Assembly: GCF_000331515.1 (NCBI RefSeq)
Contig: NZ_AMZO01000003.1
Location: 1-64,000, forward strand
Length of the DNA stretch: 64,000 nt
DNA from: Photobacterium marinum
Lineage (GTDB): Bacteria > Pseudomonadota > Gammaproteobacteria > Enterobacterales > Vibrionaceae
Direction: 5' to 3'
The translations under genes and the position numbers were made by a program. How positions within the stretch are numbered: the first letter of the stretch is position 1; the number at the start of each line of letters is the position of its first letter. Positions 18,051 through 25,931 of the stretch are shown here, piece by piece. The notes beneath the pieces are model-generated. The model had not been told where the DNA came from and searched no databases. It saw only the letters and a list, made by a program, of their open reading frames with translations.

Positions 18051-19850
18051 CTAGTCTAACTGATAGATTTTCGCAGCCAGTGGCGGCAGCATAATCTCCG
18101 CTTCACCTTTGCCTTCAACAACAGATAAAGTGACGCTTTCATTACCATAAAGCTGCTCTGAAAGCTGATAGTCACCGTCACCAACCTGCCAGGTATCTAG
18201 CAAATCAGCAGGCAGCTTAATCTTCACTGCGCCCTGATCGATATCTGCGAAATTAGCCACAATGAGCAATTTTTGTCGCTCATCAAAACGAGTAAAGCAG
18301 AACAAATGCTCATTATACTGCTGACTATGCTGGCGGTTATAACGGTGTAGCTCCTGATAAGCTCCGGTCATGGCAGTGTTTTTCAGGGAGAAGCTCAGCA
18401 ATCGCTGATAAAAATCACGCAACTCACATTCTTTATCTGTCAGTTGGCCACCATCAAACTCACCACCGTTCATCCAGCGTTGGTGGTTCGGTACGCCGAA
18501 ATAATCAAAAATCGTGGTGCGGGAATGCAAGCCGAAACCGGCATCTTCAGAAGCAGGCTCACCGACTTCCTGCCCGAAATAGATCATTGTTGGAGACGTG
18601 CTTAGCGTAGTTGATACCAGCATTGCAGGCTTACCTTTTTCGGCACATCCTGCAAACTCCGGACTCGCGAGACGTTGCTCATCATGGTTATCAAGAAAAT
18701 GCAGCATATGATGCTCGATATCCATCAGCTCGTTCTGTACGCCAACGATGTCATCTGTTGAACCTTTACCCTGCATGATCCGTTTCAGGGTGTCGTACAG
18801 ATCAACTTTGTCATAGAGGTAATCCATCTTACCAAGGTGGATATAATCCCTGTAAAGATGCGGCTGATAAACCTCAGCCATCAGGAATGCATCAGGATTG
18901 ACATGTTTGATCGACGAGTTCATGAAGCTCCAGAACTCAACCGGCACCATTTCAGCCATGTCATAACGGAATCCGTCGACGCCCATATCAAGCCAGTACA
19001 ACGCAATATCCCGGAACTTTTTCCAGGAGCTCGGCACTGTTCTTTCCTGCCAGAACTGATAATGAGCCTCATGATCCTGATGCTCATACCCTTGTGGCAG
19101 TTCATCGAAATCTTTAATGCCGTCAGGGCTTACACCATAATTGACCTTTACGGTTTCATACCAGTCATCAAACTGTGGCTGAGCCAGTCGAGAGCCGTTG
19201 CCTGTCCATTTAGCCGGAAATTCTTCATAGGGTTCAGCCAAGTCCGGATGTGCCTCCCCCCCAAGAGGCTGATAACCATTTTTGGCTTCAGGCACCTGAA
19301 AAGCTTCACCCGGAATATAGTAGAAGTTATTGTCACGATGATAAGCGACTGATGTATCATCCGATGCCCCGAAATCTTCAACACCTTGCGGATTGGTCAT
19401 CCCCTGATAACGGCGGGCAACATGGTTTGGAACAATATCAATGATCACTTTCAGACCATTACGATGACTACGCTCAATCAATGCCTTGAATTCTTCCAGG
19501 CGATTTGCAGGATCCACCGCGAGATCCGGATTCACGTTGTAATAATCCTTAACGGCATAAGGCGAACCGGCGCGTCCTTTCACCACACTCGGATGATCAG
19601 ACGAAATGCCGAACTGGCTGTAATCCCTAACCAACGCATGATGCGGCACGCCGGTATACCAGATGTGGCTGACACCCAGCTTTTGGATTTCCTGTAAGGC
19701 TTTGTCGGTAAAGTCATTAAATTTACCGACTCCGTTTTCTTCGATAGTTCCCCAAGGCTTGTTGGTGGTATTTGTATTGCCGAACAAGCGAGTAAAAACC
19801 TGATAAACAACGTGTTTAGCAGGCACGTTTGATTTTCTTAATTCAGTCAT
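18051..19850 (-). CDS. Cytoplasmic alpha-amylase-family enzyme (GH13)
   Basis: This 599-aa GH13 enzyme shows the four conserved regions: DIVPNH (region I), GFRYDMAEM with the nucleophile Asp (II), LMAEVYQ with the acid Glu (III), and FLDNHDEQR (IV). No signal peptide is present, so it should act on imported maltodextrin or on glycogen. The exact specificity (alpha-amylase, maltogenic amylase or transferase) cannot be read by eye. The C-terminal beta domain (about 500-599) is present, so it looks complete. It lies between malM and malE2 on the same strand with terminators on both sides. Confidence 0.88.
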   Translation of the reverse strand: MTELRKSNVPAKHVVYQVFTRLFGNTNTTNKPWGTIEENGVGKFNDFTDKALQEIQKLGVSHIWYTGVPHHALVRDYSQFGISSDHPSVVKGRAGSPYAVKDYYNVNPDLAVDPANRLEEFKALIERSHRNGLKVIIDIVPNHVARRYQGMTNPQGVEDFGASDDTSVAYHRDNNFYYIPGEAFQVPEAKNGYQPLGGEAHPDLAEPYEEFPAKWTGNGSRLAQPQFDDWYETVKVNYGVSPDGIKDFDELPQGYEHQDHEAHYQFWQERTVPSSWKKFRDIALYWLDMGVDGFRYDMAEMVPVEFWSFMNSSIKHVNPDAFLMAEVYQPHLYRDYIHLGKMDYLYDKVDLYDTLKRIMQGKGSTDDIVGVQNELMDIEHHMLHFLDNHDEQRLASPEFAGCAEKGKPAMLVSTTLSTSPTMIYFGQEVGEPASEDAGFGLHSRTTIFDYFGVPNHQRWMNGGEFDGGQLTDKECELRDFYQRLLSFSLKNTAMTGAYQELHRYNRQHSQQYNEHLFCFTRFDERQKLLIVANFADIDQGAVKIKLPADLLDTWQVGDGDYQLSEQLYGNESVTLSVVEGKGEAEIMLPPLAAKIYQLD

Positions 19851-19904
19851 GAAATATCAACTCAGAAGGCAAATAGAAATTAAGGAAAATAAAGTGGGAA
19901 AGAT

Positions 19905-19940
19905 GAAAACGGGCAGGTCTACTTGGAATACCTGCCCGCT
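19905..19940 (-). terminator. Terminator after malM
   Basis: GGGCAGGT (19911-19918) and ACCTGCCC (19930-19937) pair; the minus-strand transcript then reads GTTTTC. It lies five bases beyond the malM stop. Confidence 0.75.
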
Positions 19941-19945
19941 GAAAG

Positions 19946-20845
19946 TTATTTCTTAATTAAGTGAATAAAGGTTGATTCCGCTGTCGCAGAGCCTGCACGT
20001 TTGGCTTCTTCAAGCAGACGAAGCGCTTTTTGCATATCGTTCTTCTCTACCGCCGCCTTGATTTGCGCGTTATAGAAGGCTTCTGTTTCCGGAAGCATCT
20101 TCGCGCTGATAACAGCAGGTGCTGCCTGAGGTGCCGGTTTAACCGCAACTACCGGCGCAACAACAACTGGTGCAGGTTTCGAAACCGGAGCCTGTACAAC
20201 TTGATCAGCACGGTAAGAACGCAGGTTCAACGGTTTGAGATCTAATGTCAGCGAACCGAATTTCTGATGCTGAATGACAGGGTCTGTCACCATAGGGCGT
20301 GCTAAGCCTAACTCTTCTGCTCGTACACGTTCAGGATGCGGGATCTGAATCTGACCTTCACGGTATTCAAGCGGAGAGTAAACAACCATATAAGGCGTTT
20401 TACTTTGCTCCATTGTAAAACGCTTCTGGTAGCTGGAGAGGCTAAACAGATTTGATGGCGCAACATCAAAATCTTCCAGTGAAATAGTTTCAACTGGCTG
20501 GAATTGTGGATTCAGCAGCACCACTTTAGGAGCAAAAACACCAGATGATTTCATCCAGCTTTTAAGATCAACCTGCATCCGCTCAACATTTTGCGGTAAA
20601 GCAAAAGTGGCAAAGTAGCTCTTTCCTTCCGGGAACATACCGACTTTTGAGTATTCATCAACCACAAAGTCAATTTCGCTACCCTGCATTGGAACCCAGG
20701 AAAATTCACTATACGTCGTACAACAGGCCTGTGCAGTAATTACTACATCTTTCACTGGAGAGTTATTGCCTGATGTAGGGGAAGCAGCACAGCCGATCAA
20801 AGAAGCTGCCAACATAGCAGCCAGAGTTGTTTTAATTATTTTCAT
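19946..20845 (-). CDS. malM: Maltose operon protein MalM, lipoprotein form
   Basis: This 299-aa protein resembles MalM, the periplasmic protein of unknown function encoded after lamB in enterobacteria. Here the signal ends in a lipobox (SLIGC, Cys19), so it should be lipid-anchored. Residues around 225-250 are a Pro/Val/Ala-rich linker (PVSKPAPVVVAPVV) before an alpha-helical C-terminal domain (about 255-299). Its position directly after lamB, with a leaky-looking hairpin between, supports the name. Confidence 0.88.
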   Translation of the reverse strand: MKIIKTTLAAMLAASLIGCAASPTSGNNSPVKDVVITAQACCTTYSEFSWVPMQGSEIDFVVDEYSKVGMFPEGKSYFATFALPQNVERMQVDLKSWMKSSGVFAPKVVLLNPQFQPVETISLEDFDVAPSNLFSLSSYQKRFTMEQSKTPYMVVYSPLEYREGQIQIPHPERVRAEELGLARPMVTDPVIQHQKFGSLTLDLKPLNLRSYRADQVVQAPVSKPAPVVVAPVVAVKPAPQAAPAVISAKMLPETEAFYNAQIKAAVEKNDMQKALRLLEEAKRAGSATAESTFIHLIKK

Positions 20846-20937
20846 CTTGGTCTCCCATACCCTGAGAAATCAAATATATTGGGTATATATCTATTAGCTT
20901 TCGCTCAAATCTACTGCAGAATCCAATAGATATATAC

Positions 20938-20965
20938 TCAAAAAGGCAGCCCGAGGGCTGCCCTT
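20938..20965 (-). terminator. Hairpin between lamB and malM
   Basis: GGCAGCCC (20945-20952) and GGGCTGCC (20955-20962) form an 8-bp stem, followed in the transcribed direction by TTTTTGAG. It should allow only part of lamB transcription to reach malM, lowering MalM relative to the porin. Confidence 0.75.
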
Positions 20966-20979
20966 CACATAAAATGGGC

Positions 20980-22335
20980 TTAGAACCAAATTTCAGTGTG
21001 AACACCAACAACAACTTCGTCGTCGCCGTTCTTAATACCGATAATACCAGCACTCGCCTCATCGTCAGCTTTGATGTAGCTTACGTATGGCTTGATTTGA
21101 GGACGACCGAAGTAGTCAGCATTTACGGTAAATGCAGAAGCCAGCTCTACGTTGATGATATCGCTTTCAACTTTATCGCCTGTACGATCCCAGTAACCAT
21201 CCTTACCTTCTTCATGACCGTAAGAAGCTGTCATTTCCAGACGCAGGTTGTCGTTCACATTGTAAGAAGGACGTACAGCAACAATGTAACGTTTAAGATC
21301 TTCTGCACCAAATAGTTCATCCAGTGCACCTAAGTAAGTCAGTTCCGAACCCATTTGCCACTTATCAGAAATGTTCAGAACACCGTAAGAAGTAAGGAAG
21401 ATAGATTCGGCATTATCATTACCATTTGACCAGCCACCAAAGTTTAGACCACGGTTTTGAGCAATCCCCTTACCGTAAGTAATTGCAGTTTGTGACCAGC
21501 CATCGAAACCGTAGTAGTCACGGTTATAAGTAATACCGAAGCCGTAACCAGAATCAGAGTCAGAATCTTTGTTAGCCTGAGACATCAATTTCAGATCGAA
21601 ATCGAAGCTACCACCAAGTGCGTTAACACCGTAGTAGTAAAAATCAACAGATGTCACAGTAGAGCGATCTTTAGCTCCGTCTAACTTAACCTTACACTTG
21701 TTAGGATCAGTAGAAGTTGAACCATCTTTTTGCTTACAATCAAGGCTGTAAGAGTCTGCAGCACCAGCATCAGGGTCAGCAGTTACAACTGCAATACCAG
21801 CAGTGTTACCCGCCAATTTAGTCTGAAGACCAGCACCCACGCCTGAAGACTGTTTCCAGAACTCACCAGATAGAAGGCCCGAAGCACGGTTCAAGTAACG
21901 CTGACCACCCCAGATAGATGTATCTTCGCCAAGGAAAGAGATACCACCGATTTCAACGAAAGTTTCTTTAACTTCAAACTGTGCTTTAGTGTTGTCTTTC
22001 TGGCTGCCAGATGATGTATAAGCGTAAGAATTACCGTTACCGTATTCAGAACGAACAGTAAAGTTAGACCAAACACCGTTCTGGTGTTCTGTGTGCTTCT
22101 TAATTGTAAATTCTACCTGGTTAGTACTTTTACCGTGTGTACCAGCAGTTTTGTAATCTGGCTTACCGTATTCAGTATCTACAGTCTCACCTTCAACCAT
22201 ACGGTAGTTCATTGAACCATAACCGTGTACTTCCCAACCGTCAGTAACAACATCGGTTGCGGATTCAGCAGCTACGTTGGCAGAAGCAAGCGCGGTAAGT
22301 AAAGCCGCTGCTACAGGTACTAACTTGTGTTTCAT
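20980..22335 (-). CDS. lamB: Maltoporin LamB
   Basis: This 451-aa outer-membrane channel for maltodextrins has signal peptide MKHKLVPVAAALLTALASAN ending AAES. The mature start (WEVHGYGSMNYRM) is typical of maltoporins, the amphipathic strands suit an 18-stranded barrel, and the last residue is an aromatic Phe (TEIWF), as needed for outer-membrane assembly. The frame is open for another 79 codons upstream, but that part covers the MalT-box region and the ATG at 22335 has AGGGA before it. It is separate from malK in this genome. Confidence 0.96.
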   Translation of the reverse strand: MKHKLVPVAAALLTALASANVAAESATDVVTDGWEVHGYGSMNYRMVEGETVDTEYGKPDYKTAGTHGKSTNQVEFTIKKHTEHQNGVWSNFTVRSEYGNGNSYAYTSSGSQKDNTKAQFEVKETFVEIGGISFLGEDTSIWGGQRYLNRASGLLSGEFWKQSSGVGAGLQTKLAGNTAGIAVVTADPDAGAADSYSLDCKQKDGSTSTDPNKCKVKLDGAKDRSTVTSVDFYYYGVNALGGSFDFDLKLMSQANKDSDSDSGYGFGITYNRDYYGFDGWSQTAITYGKGIAQNRGLNFGGWSNGNDNAESIFLTSYGVLNISDKWQMGSELTYLGALDELFGAEDLKRYIVAVRPSYNVNDNLRLEMTASYGHEEGKDGYWDRTGDKVESDIINVELASAFTVNADYFGRPQIKPYVSYIKADDEASAGIIGIKNGDDEVVVGVHTEIWF

Positions 22336-22442
22336 AGGAATGTCCCTTCTAATTATTTTCACGGTTGCTATTACTATCTGGGCAACCTTTTCGGGACTCA
22401 TATTCAGCTTTCGTACAGTTACGCACATCATCCTAATCAGGG

Positions 22443-22509
22443 GGGGAGGAGGGAGGATTAGAGGGGCGTAGTAATTAGGGATGAGAGGTGTTTCGTGATT
22501 CGTCTCACG
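22443..22509. promoter_or_regulatory. MalT-box-like cluster and CRP-like site upstream of lamB
   Basis: On the plus strand: GGGGAGGAGG (22443-22452) is a perfect match to GGGGAKGAGG. GGGGCGTAGT (22463-22472) and AGGGATGAGA (22477-22486) follow. CGTGA-TTCGTC-TCACG (22494-22509) is a perfect palindrome resembling a CRP site with one mismatch per half. The block lies between divergent lamB and glgX and could in principle serve both. Confidence 0.7.
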
Positions 22510-22642
22510 AAGATCAGGCGTAATCCCGTAATAAAAATACAAAATGTAATTTAAAAGTAAGACCTCAATCACTTAATCACATTAATTATGAAATAATCAG
22601 TAAGTGAATTAAATTTATTTTTTTATCAAAAAAAATCATTCC

Positions 22643-22671
22643 TTGACTGCGGAAATTTTCTCGATTTAATA
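22643..22671 (+). promoter_or_regulatory. Sigma-70-like promoter of glgX
   Basis: TTGACT (22643-22648), a 17-base spacer and TTAATA (22666-22671) make a good sigma-70 promoter 40 bases before the glgX start codon. Confidence 0.6.
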
Positions 22672-22711
22672 ACGGGTAGAAATAGTTCAAAAAAGAAAAG
22701 AGAAGTAATAA

Positions 22712-24661
22712 ATGTTCGCTAAATTAGCTCAGCCATTTCCTTTAGGGGCTACATTGTGTGATCAAGGTTGTAATTTTTCAATTCATTGTCCAGACAACCA
22801 AGATATTAAATTAATTTTGTTTGACAACAATAATAAAAAGAAAATAGTCGAACTTGACAACCAACATATGGGAATAAGATATACATTTGTTCCCGATATG
22901 CGGGCCGGACAGTGCTATGGCTATCAAATTACAGATAAAAATGAAAAAAGATTAGTACTGGACCCTTATGCCCAGGCTCTAAGCAAAACACCCTTCTATA
23001 TTCCGCCATTCCGTGCCGAACAAAGCTGGGATTTCGCAAAATCCGTTGTTACCGAGCATACATTCGACTGGGAAGATACGGTTTCCCCACAAATTCCATA
23101 TGAAGAAACAGTGCTTTTTGAAACCCATGTCAAAGGTTTTACCAAGCTCCACCCTCATATGGACGAAGAATATAAAGGGACTTATCTTGGCCTGTGTCAG
23201 CCGGAAGTTATCAAGTCCCTGAAACAGCAAGGTGTCACCACACTACAGCTACTTCCTGTTGCCAGCTGCATGTCCGAACCACATTTGCTGGACATGGATA
23301 AGGTTAATTTCTGGGGCTACAACAGCCTTTGCTTCATGGCTCCGGAACCTCGCTATGCCATTGCTGATGCTGTCACCGAAATGAAAACCATGGTCAGAGA
23401 ACTTCATAAGAATGATATTGAAGTGATTCTTGATATTGTTTTCAACCACACAGCTGAAGGCGGTGACGGCGGCCCTCAATTCCACTTCAAGAGTCTTGAT
23501 AAAAACTACTACCTGCAAACCACAGACAAAAAGCTGCTTAACTACACCGGTTGTGGTAACACACTCGATCTGACCTACCAGCCGAGTCTGAACATTGTAC
23601 TCGATACCCTGCGTCACTGGGTCACGCACTACCATGTTGACGGTTTCCGATTCGACCTGGCAGCCACCCTTGGCCGTGACCGCCATTATTTCAACACCCG
23701 CAGTGCATTCTTTATGGCAGTCGCTCAGGATCCGATTCTGAAGAAAGTTAAACTGATTGCCGAACCATGGGATGTCGGCCCTAACGGTTATCAGCTAGGC
23801 CACTTCCCGCGCGGCTGGAATGAGTGTAACGACAAGTTCCGAGATACAGTGAAAAGCTACTGGCTGTGTAACAAAAACGATGTCAAAGAGTTTGCCACCC
23901 GCCTGATGGGATCGCGGGATCTGTTCAGTGCCGGTGGCTGGCCGGATAAACTACCGGTTAACTTCATCTCATACCATGACGGCTTTACCCTAGAAGACCT
24001 GGTTTCTTACAACCATAAGCATAACCATGCCAACGGTGAGAACAACCGTGACGGACACGGCGATAACCGCTCATACAACCATGGAGTCGAAGGTGAAACC
24101 AACAACCTGACGATTCTTTACCGCCGCGAACGCCAGAAACGTAACCTGATGGCAACCCTGCTGTTCAGCTTCGGTATCCCGCATATTCTGGCTGTCGACA
24201 GTCTGTCGCATACTCAAGGCGGTAATAACAACGCTTACTGTCAGGATAATGAAATCAGCTGGGCGAACTGGGAAATGTCTCATGGCGATGAACTGTTCCA
24301 TACCTGGATGGGCCAAATGATAGCTGCCCGCAAAGAGATTATGGCGCCATTCATCCGAGCCTTCAGTGGGCATGAGCGAGGCCATCACAGGATTCAGTGG
24401 CGGCACTCAAGCGGCCAGAATATGACGGCTGAAGACTGGCAGAACCTGGAAGCCTTTGGTCTCTACATGGGGCTTTATAAGGGAGGAAATGAACTAATGT
24501 ATATCATTAATCATTCTGACATCCCTACCCGCTTCAGACTGCCGGAAGGAAATAAATGGTCGGTCATTTGTGATACTTCTGAGCGTTACCTGAGTAATCG
24601 CCAGATTCAGACCACTTACATGCAAGCAGCCAAATCGCTGACTATTCTGTTCCGAGAATAA
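22712..24661 (+). CDS. glgX: Glycogen debranching enzyme GlgX (GH13_11)
   Basis: This 649-aa isoamylase-type enzyme hydrolyses alpha-1,6 branches of phosphorylase-limit glycogen. It has an N-terminal CBM48-type domain (about residues 5-95, opening FPLGATLCDQGCNFSIH). The GH13 core has ILDIVFNHT (region I), DGFRFDLAA with the nucleophile (II), LIAEPWDVG with the acid (III) and ISYHDGFTL (IV). The HDG...NGENNRDG stretch is typical of GlgX. The length matches E. coli GlgX (657 aa). No signal peptide. It is divergent from lamB and monocistronic, with its own promoter and terminator. Confidence 0.93.
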   Translation: MFAKLAQPFPLGATLCDQGCNFSIHCPDNQDIKLILFDNNNKKKIVELDNQHMGIRYTFVPDMRAGQCYGYQITDKNEKRLVLDPYAQALSKTPFYIPPFRAEQSWDFAKSVVTEHTFDWEDTVSPQIPYEETVLFETHVKGFTKLHPHMDEEYKGTYLGLCQPEVIKSLKQQGVTTLQLLPVASCMSEPHLLDMDKVNFWGYNSLCFMAPEPRYAIADAVTEMKTMVRELHKNDIEVILDIVFNHTAEGGDGGPQFHFKSLDKNYYLQTTDKKLLNYTGCGNTLDLTYQPSLNIVLDTLRHWVTHYHVDGFRFDLAATLGRDRHYFNTRSAFFMAVAQDPILKKVKLIAEPWDVGPNGYQLGHFPRGWNECNDKFRDTVKSYWLCNKNDVKEFATRLMGSRDLFSAGGWPDKLPVNFISYHDGFTLEDLVSYNHKHNHANGENNRDGHGDNRSYNHGVEGETNNLTILYRRERQKRNLMATLLFSFGIPHILAVDSLSHTQGGNNNAYCQDNEISWANWEMSHGDELFHTWMGQMIAARKEIMAPFIRAFSGHERGHHRIQWRHSSGQNMTAEDWQNLEAFGLYMGLYKGGNELMYIINHSDIPTRFRLPEGNKWSVICDTSERYLSNRQIQTTYMQAAKSLTILFRE

Positions 24662-24691
24662 TTGCCAAAACGCTAACTAAGACCAAAACTC

Positions 24692-24731
24692 AAAAAGCCC
24701 AGCGATGTAATTACTCAGCCGGGCTTTTTAT
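24692..24731 (+). terminator. Terminator after glgX
   Basis: AAAAAGCCC (24692-24700) pairs with GGGCTTTTT (24721-24729) around a 20-base loop. The symmetry means it may also end the converging phosphatase gene. Confidence 0.75.
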
Positions 24732-24745
24732 TATCTCATTACAAC

Positions 24746-25834
24746 CTAATTCGCTAACTTACCGTAAGCAGTATCAATAATATCCTGAGACACTCCGAGC
24801 TCACTCAGATAACGCCTGACCGTTTCTGCACTGTTTTCAAAACAGTCTATACCCAAGGCACTGGTTAGCGCCTGTTCAAGCAGACGGAAGCTTCGAAACT
24901 CCCCTATCGCCATATTATTCGTCTGCAGATAATTATGGCGGATTTGCTCTTTTGTCGCGCCCATCATGAGTTGAAGAAACGCGATCACAACACCGGTCCG
25001 GTCTGAACCTAAACGGCAATGCACATGGTAAGGCCCCTGATGCTGACTGATATACTGAATCACCTGTCGGATACCACTCTGAAAACCCAATTCATCCGGG
25101 TTAAAGCTCTCATCGCGATCAGACATGAAATACACCGTCTCATAAGCCATCGGGACACTAACCACCTGCTCCTTAAGCCACAACGTCTTATAGTAACTGT
25201 CTTGTGCCGAATCGAGAGCTAAAGCCAACTCCCTGTCGGTTTCAGACAGGTTGATAACCGTATTAATGCCATGTTCTTCTAGCAAAGTCATTGCAACCTG
25301 CTGGCGCTCAGTTTCAATCTCTTTCAGTTGGGCATGGTTCTGACGGGAGGCAACAACCGGATGATAAGAACGATACAAACGCCCCGATACTAACTCTCCG
25401 CCTGTTACTTCTCTGAAATTTGCCAAAATATACTGAGAAGAAAACGCTTCAGCGGAAGTCTTAATATGAAATGATCGCTTACTGTCACTGGCAATTTGTG
25501 CTATTTCTTCGGGTGTAATATTTTCAGGCAACAACAAATAATTAAAGTTTCCATTATGTTGATTATTAAAATAATAACCGACAGGGTAATTTGAGTTAAA
25601 AGGCAGTGTTCTCTGATTTTCATCATCCCATAAGCAATATTCAATATAACCAGAGTTACCTAATTTATAAAATGCATCCTGATTTTTCCGAAGCATGTGC
25701 CCATTCTCAGTATTTGAGAATTTATAAGCTTCTTTCTTTTCCCAATTGGTAAAAGTTCCTATCAAATATAATTTCTCACACTGATATGGAACCGTGAACA
25801 TAATATCATTATTAATATGTTGATAGTGCAGCAT
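24746..25834 (-). CDS. Glycogen-binding-module/phosphatase fusion (laforin-like architecture)
   Basis: This 362-aa protein has two parts. Residues about 10-100 resemble a CBM48/AMPK-type glycogen-binding module: the segment KLYLIGTFTNWEKKEAYKF has the hallmark G-(T/S)-F-x-x-W core. Residues about 125-360 resemble the Y_phosphatase3 branch of protein tyrosine phosphatases (NFREVTGGELVSGRLYRS, HGINTVINLSETDRE), with the Cys-x5-Arg active site in HCRLGSDRTG (Cys273, Arg279). This order, carbohydrate module then phosphatase, is that of the eukaryotic glycogen phosphatase laforin, although laforin uses CBM20 and a different phosphatase branch. No signal peptide. It lies among glycogen genes. A role in removing phosphate from glycogen or from a glycogen-bound protein is inference. 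It starts 17 bases beyond the T-run of an upstream terminator. Confidence 0.8.
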   Translation of the reverse strand: MLHYQHINNDIMFTVPYQCEKLYLIGTFTNWEKKEAYKFSNTENGHMLRKNQDAFYKLGNSGYIEYCLWDDENQRTLPFNSNYPVGYYFNNQHNGNFNYLLLPENITPEEIAQIASDSKRSFHIKTSAEAFSSQYILANFREVTGGELVSGRLYRSYHPVVASRQNHAQLKEIETERQQVAMTLLEEHGINTVINLSETDRELALALDSAQDSYYKTLWLKEQVVSVPMAYETVYFMSDRDESFNPDELGFQSGIRQVIQYISQHQGPYHVHCRLGSDRTGVVIAFLQLMMGATKEQIRHNYLQTNNMAIGEFRSFRLLEQALTSALGIDCFENSAETVRRYLSELGVSQDIIDTAYGKLAN

Positions 25835-25850
25835 AATTCCTTGCCTCAAC

Positions 25851-25886
25851 AAAAAAAGCTCTATTCAACAGGTATTGAATAGAGCT
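25851..25886 (-). terminator. Terminator between oligo-1,6-glucosidase and phosphatase genes
   Basis: AGCTCTATTCAA (25857-25868) and TTGAATAGAGCT (25875-25886) form a perfect 12-bp stem. In the minus direction it is followed by seven T. The phosphatase start codon lies just beyond, leaving little room for a separate promoter. Confidence 0.88.
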
Positions 25887-25931
25887 AAAACTATAAACTG
25901 AAATTACAGTAGATTATTCATATTTAAACTT

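Noticed and set aside
22336-22572. N-terminal extension of LamB
   Set aside because: The frame is open, but it covers the MalT-box and CRP-like region and lacks a signal peptide at its start; the ATG at 22335 has both signal peptide and ribosome binding site.
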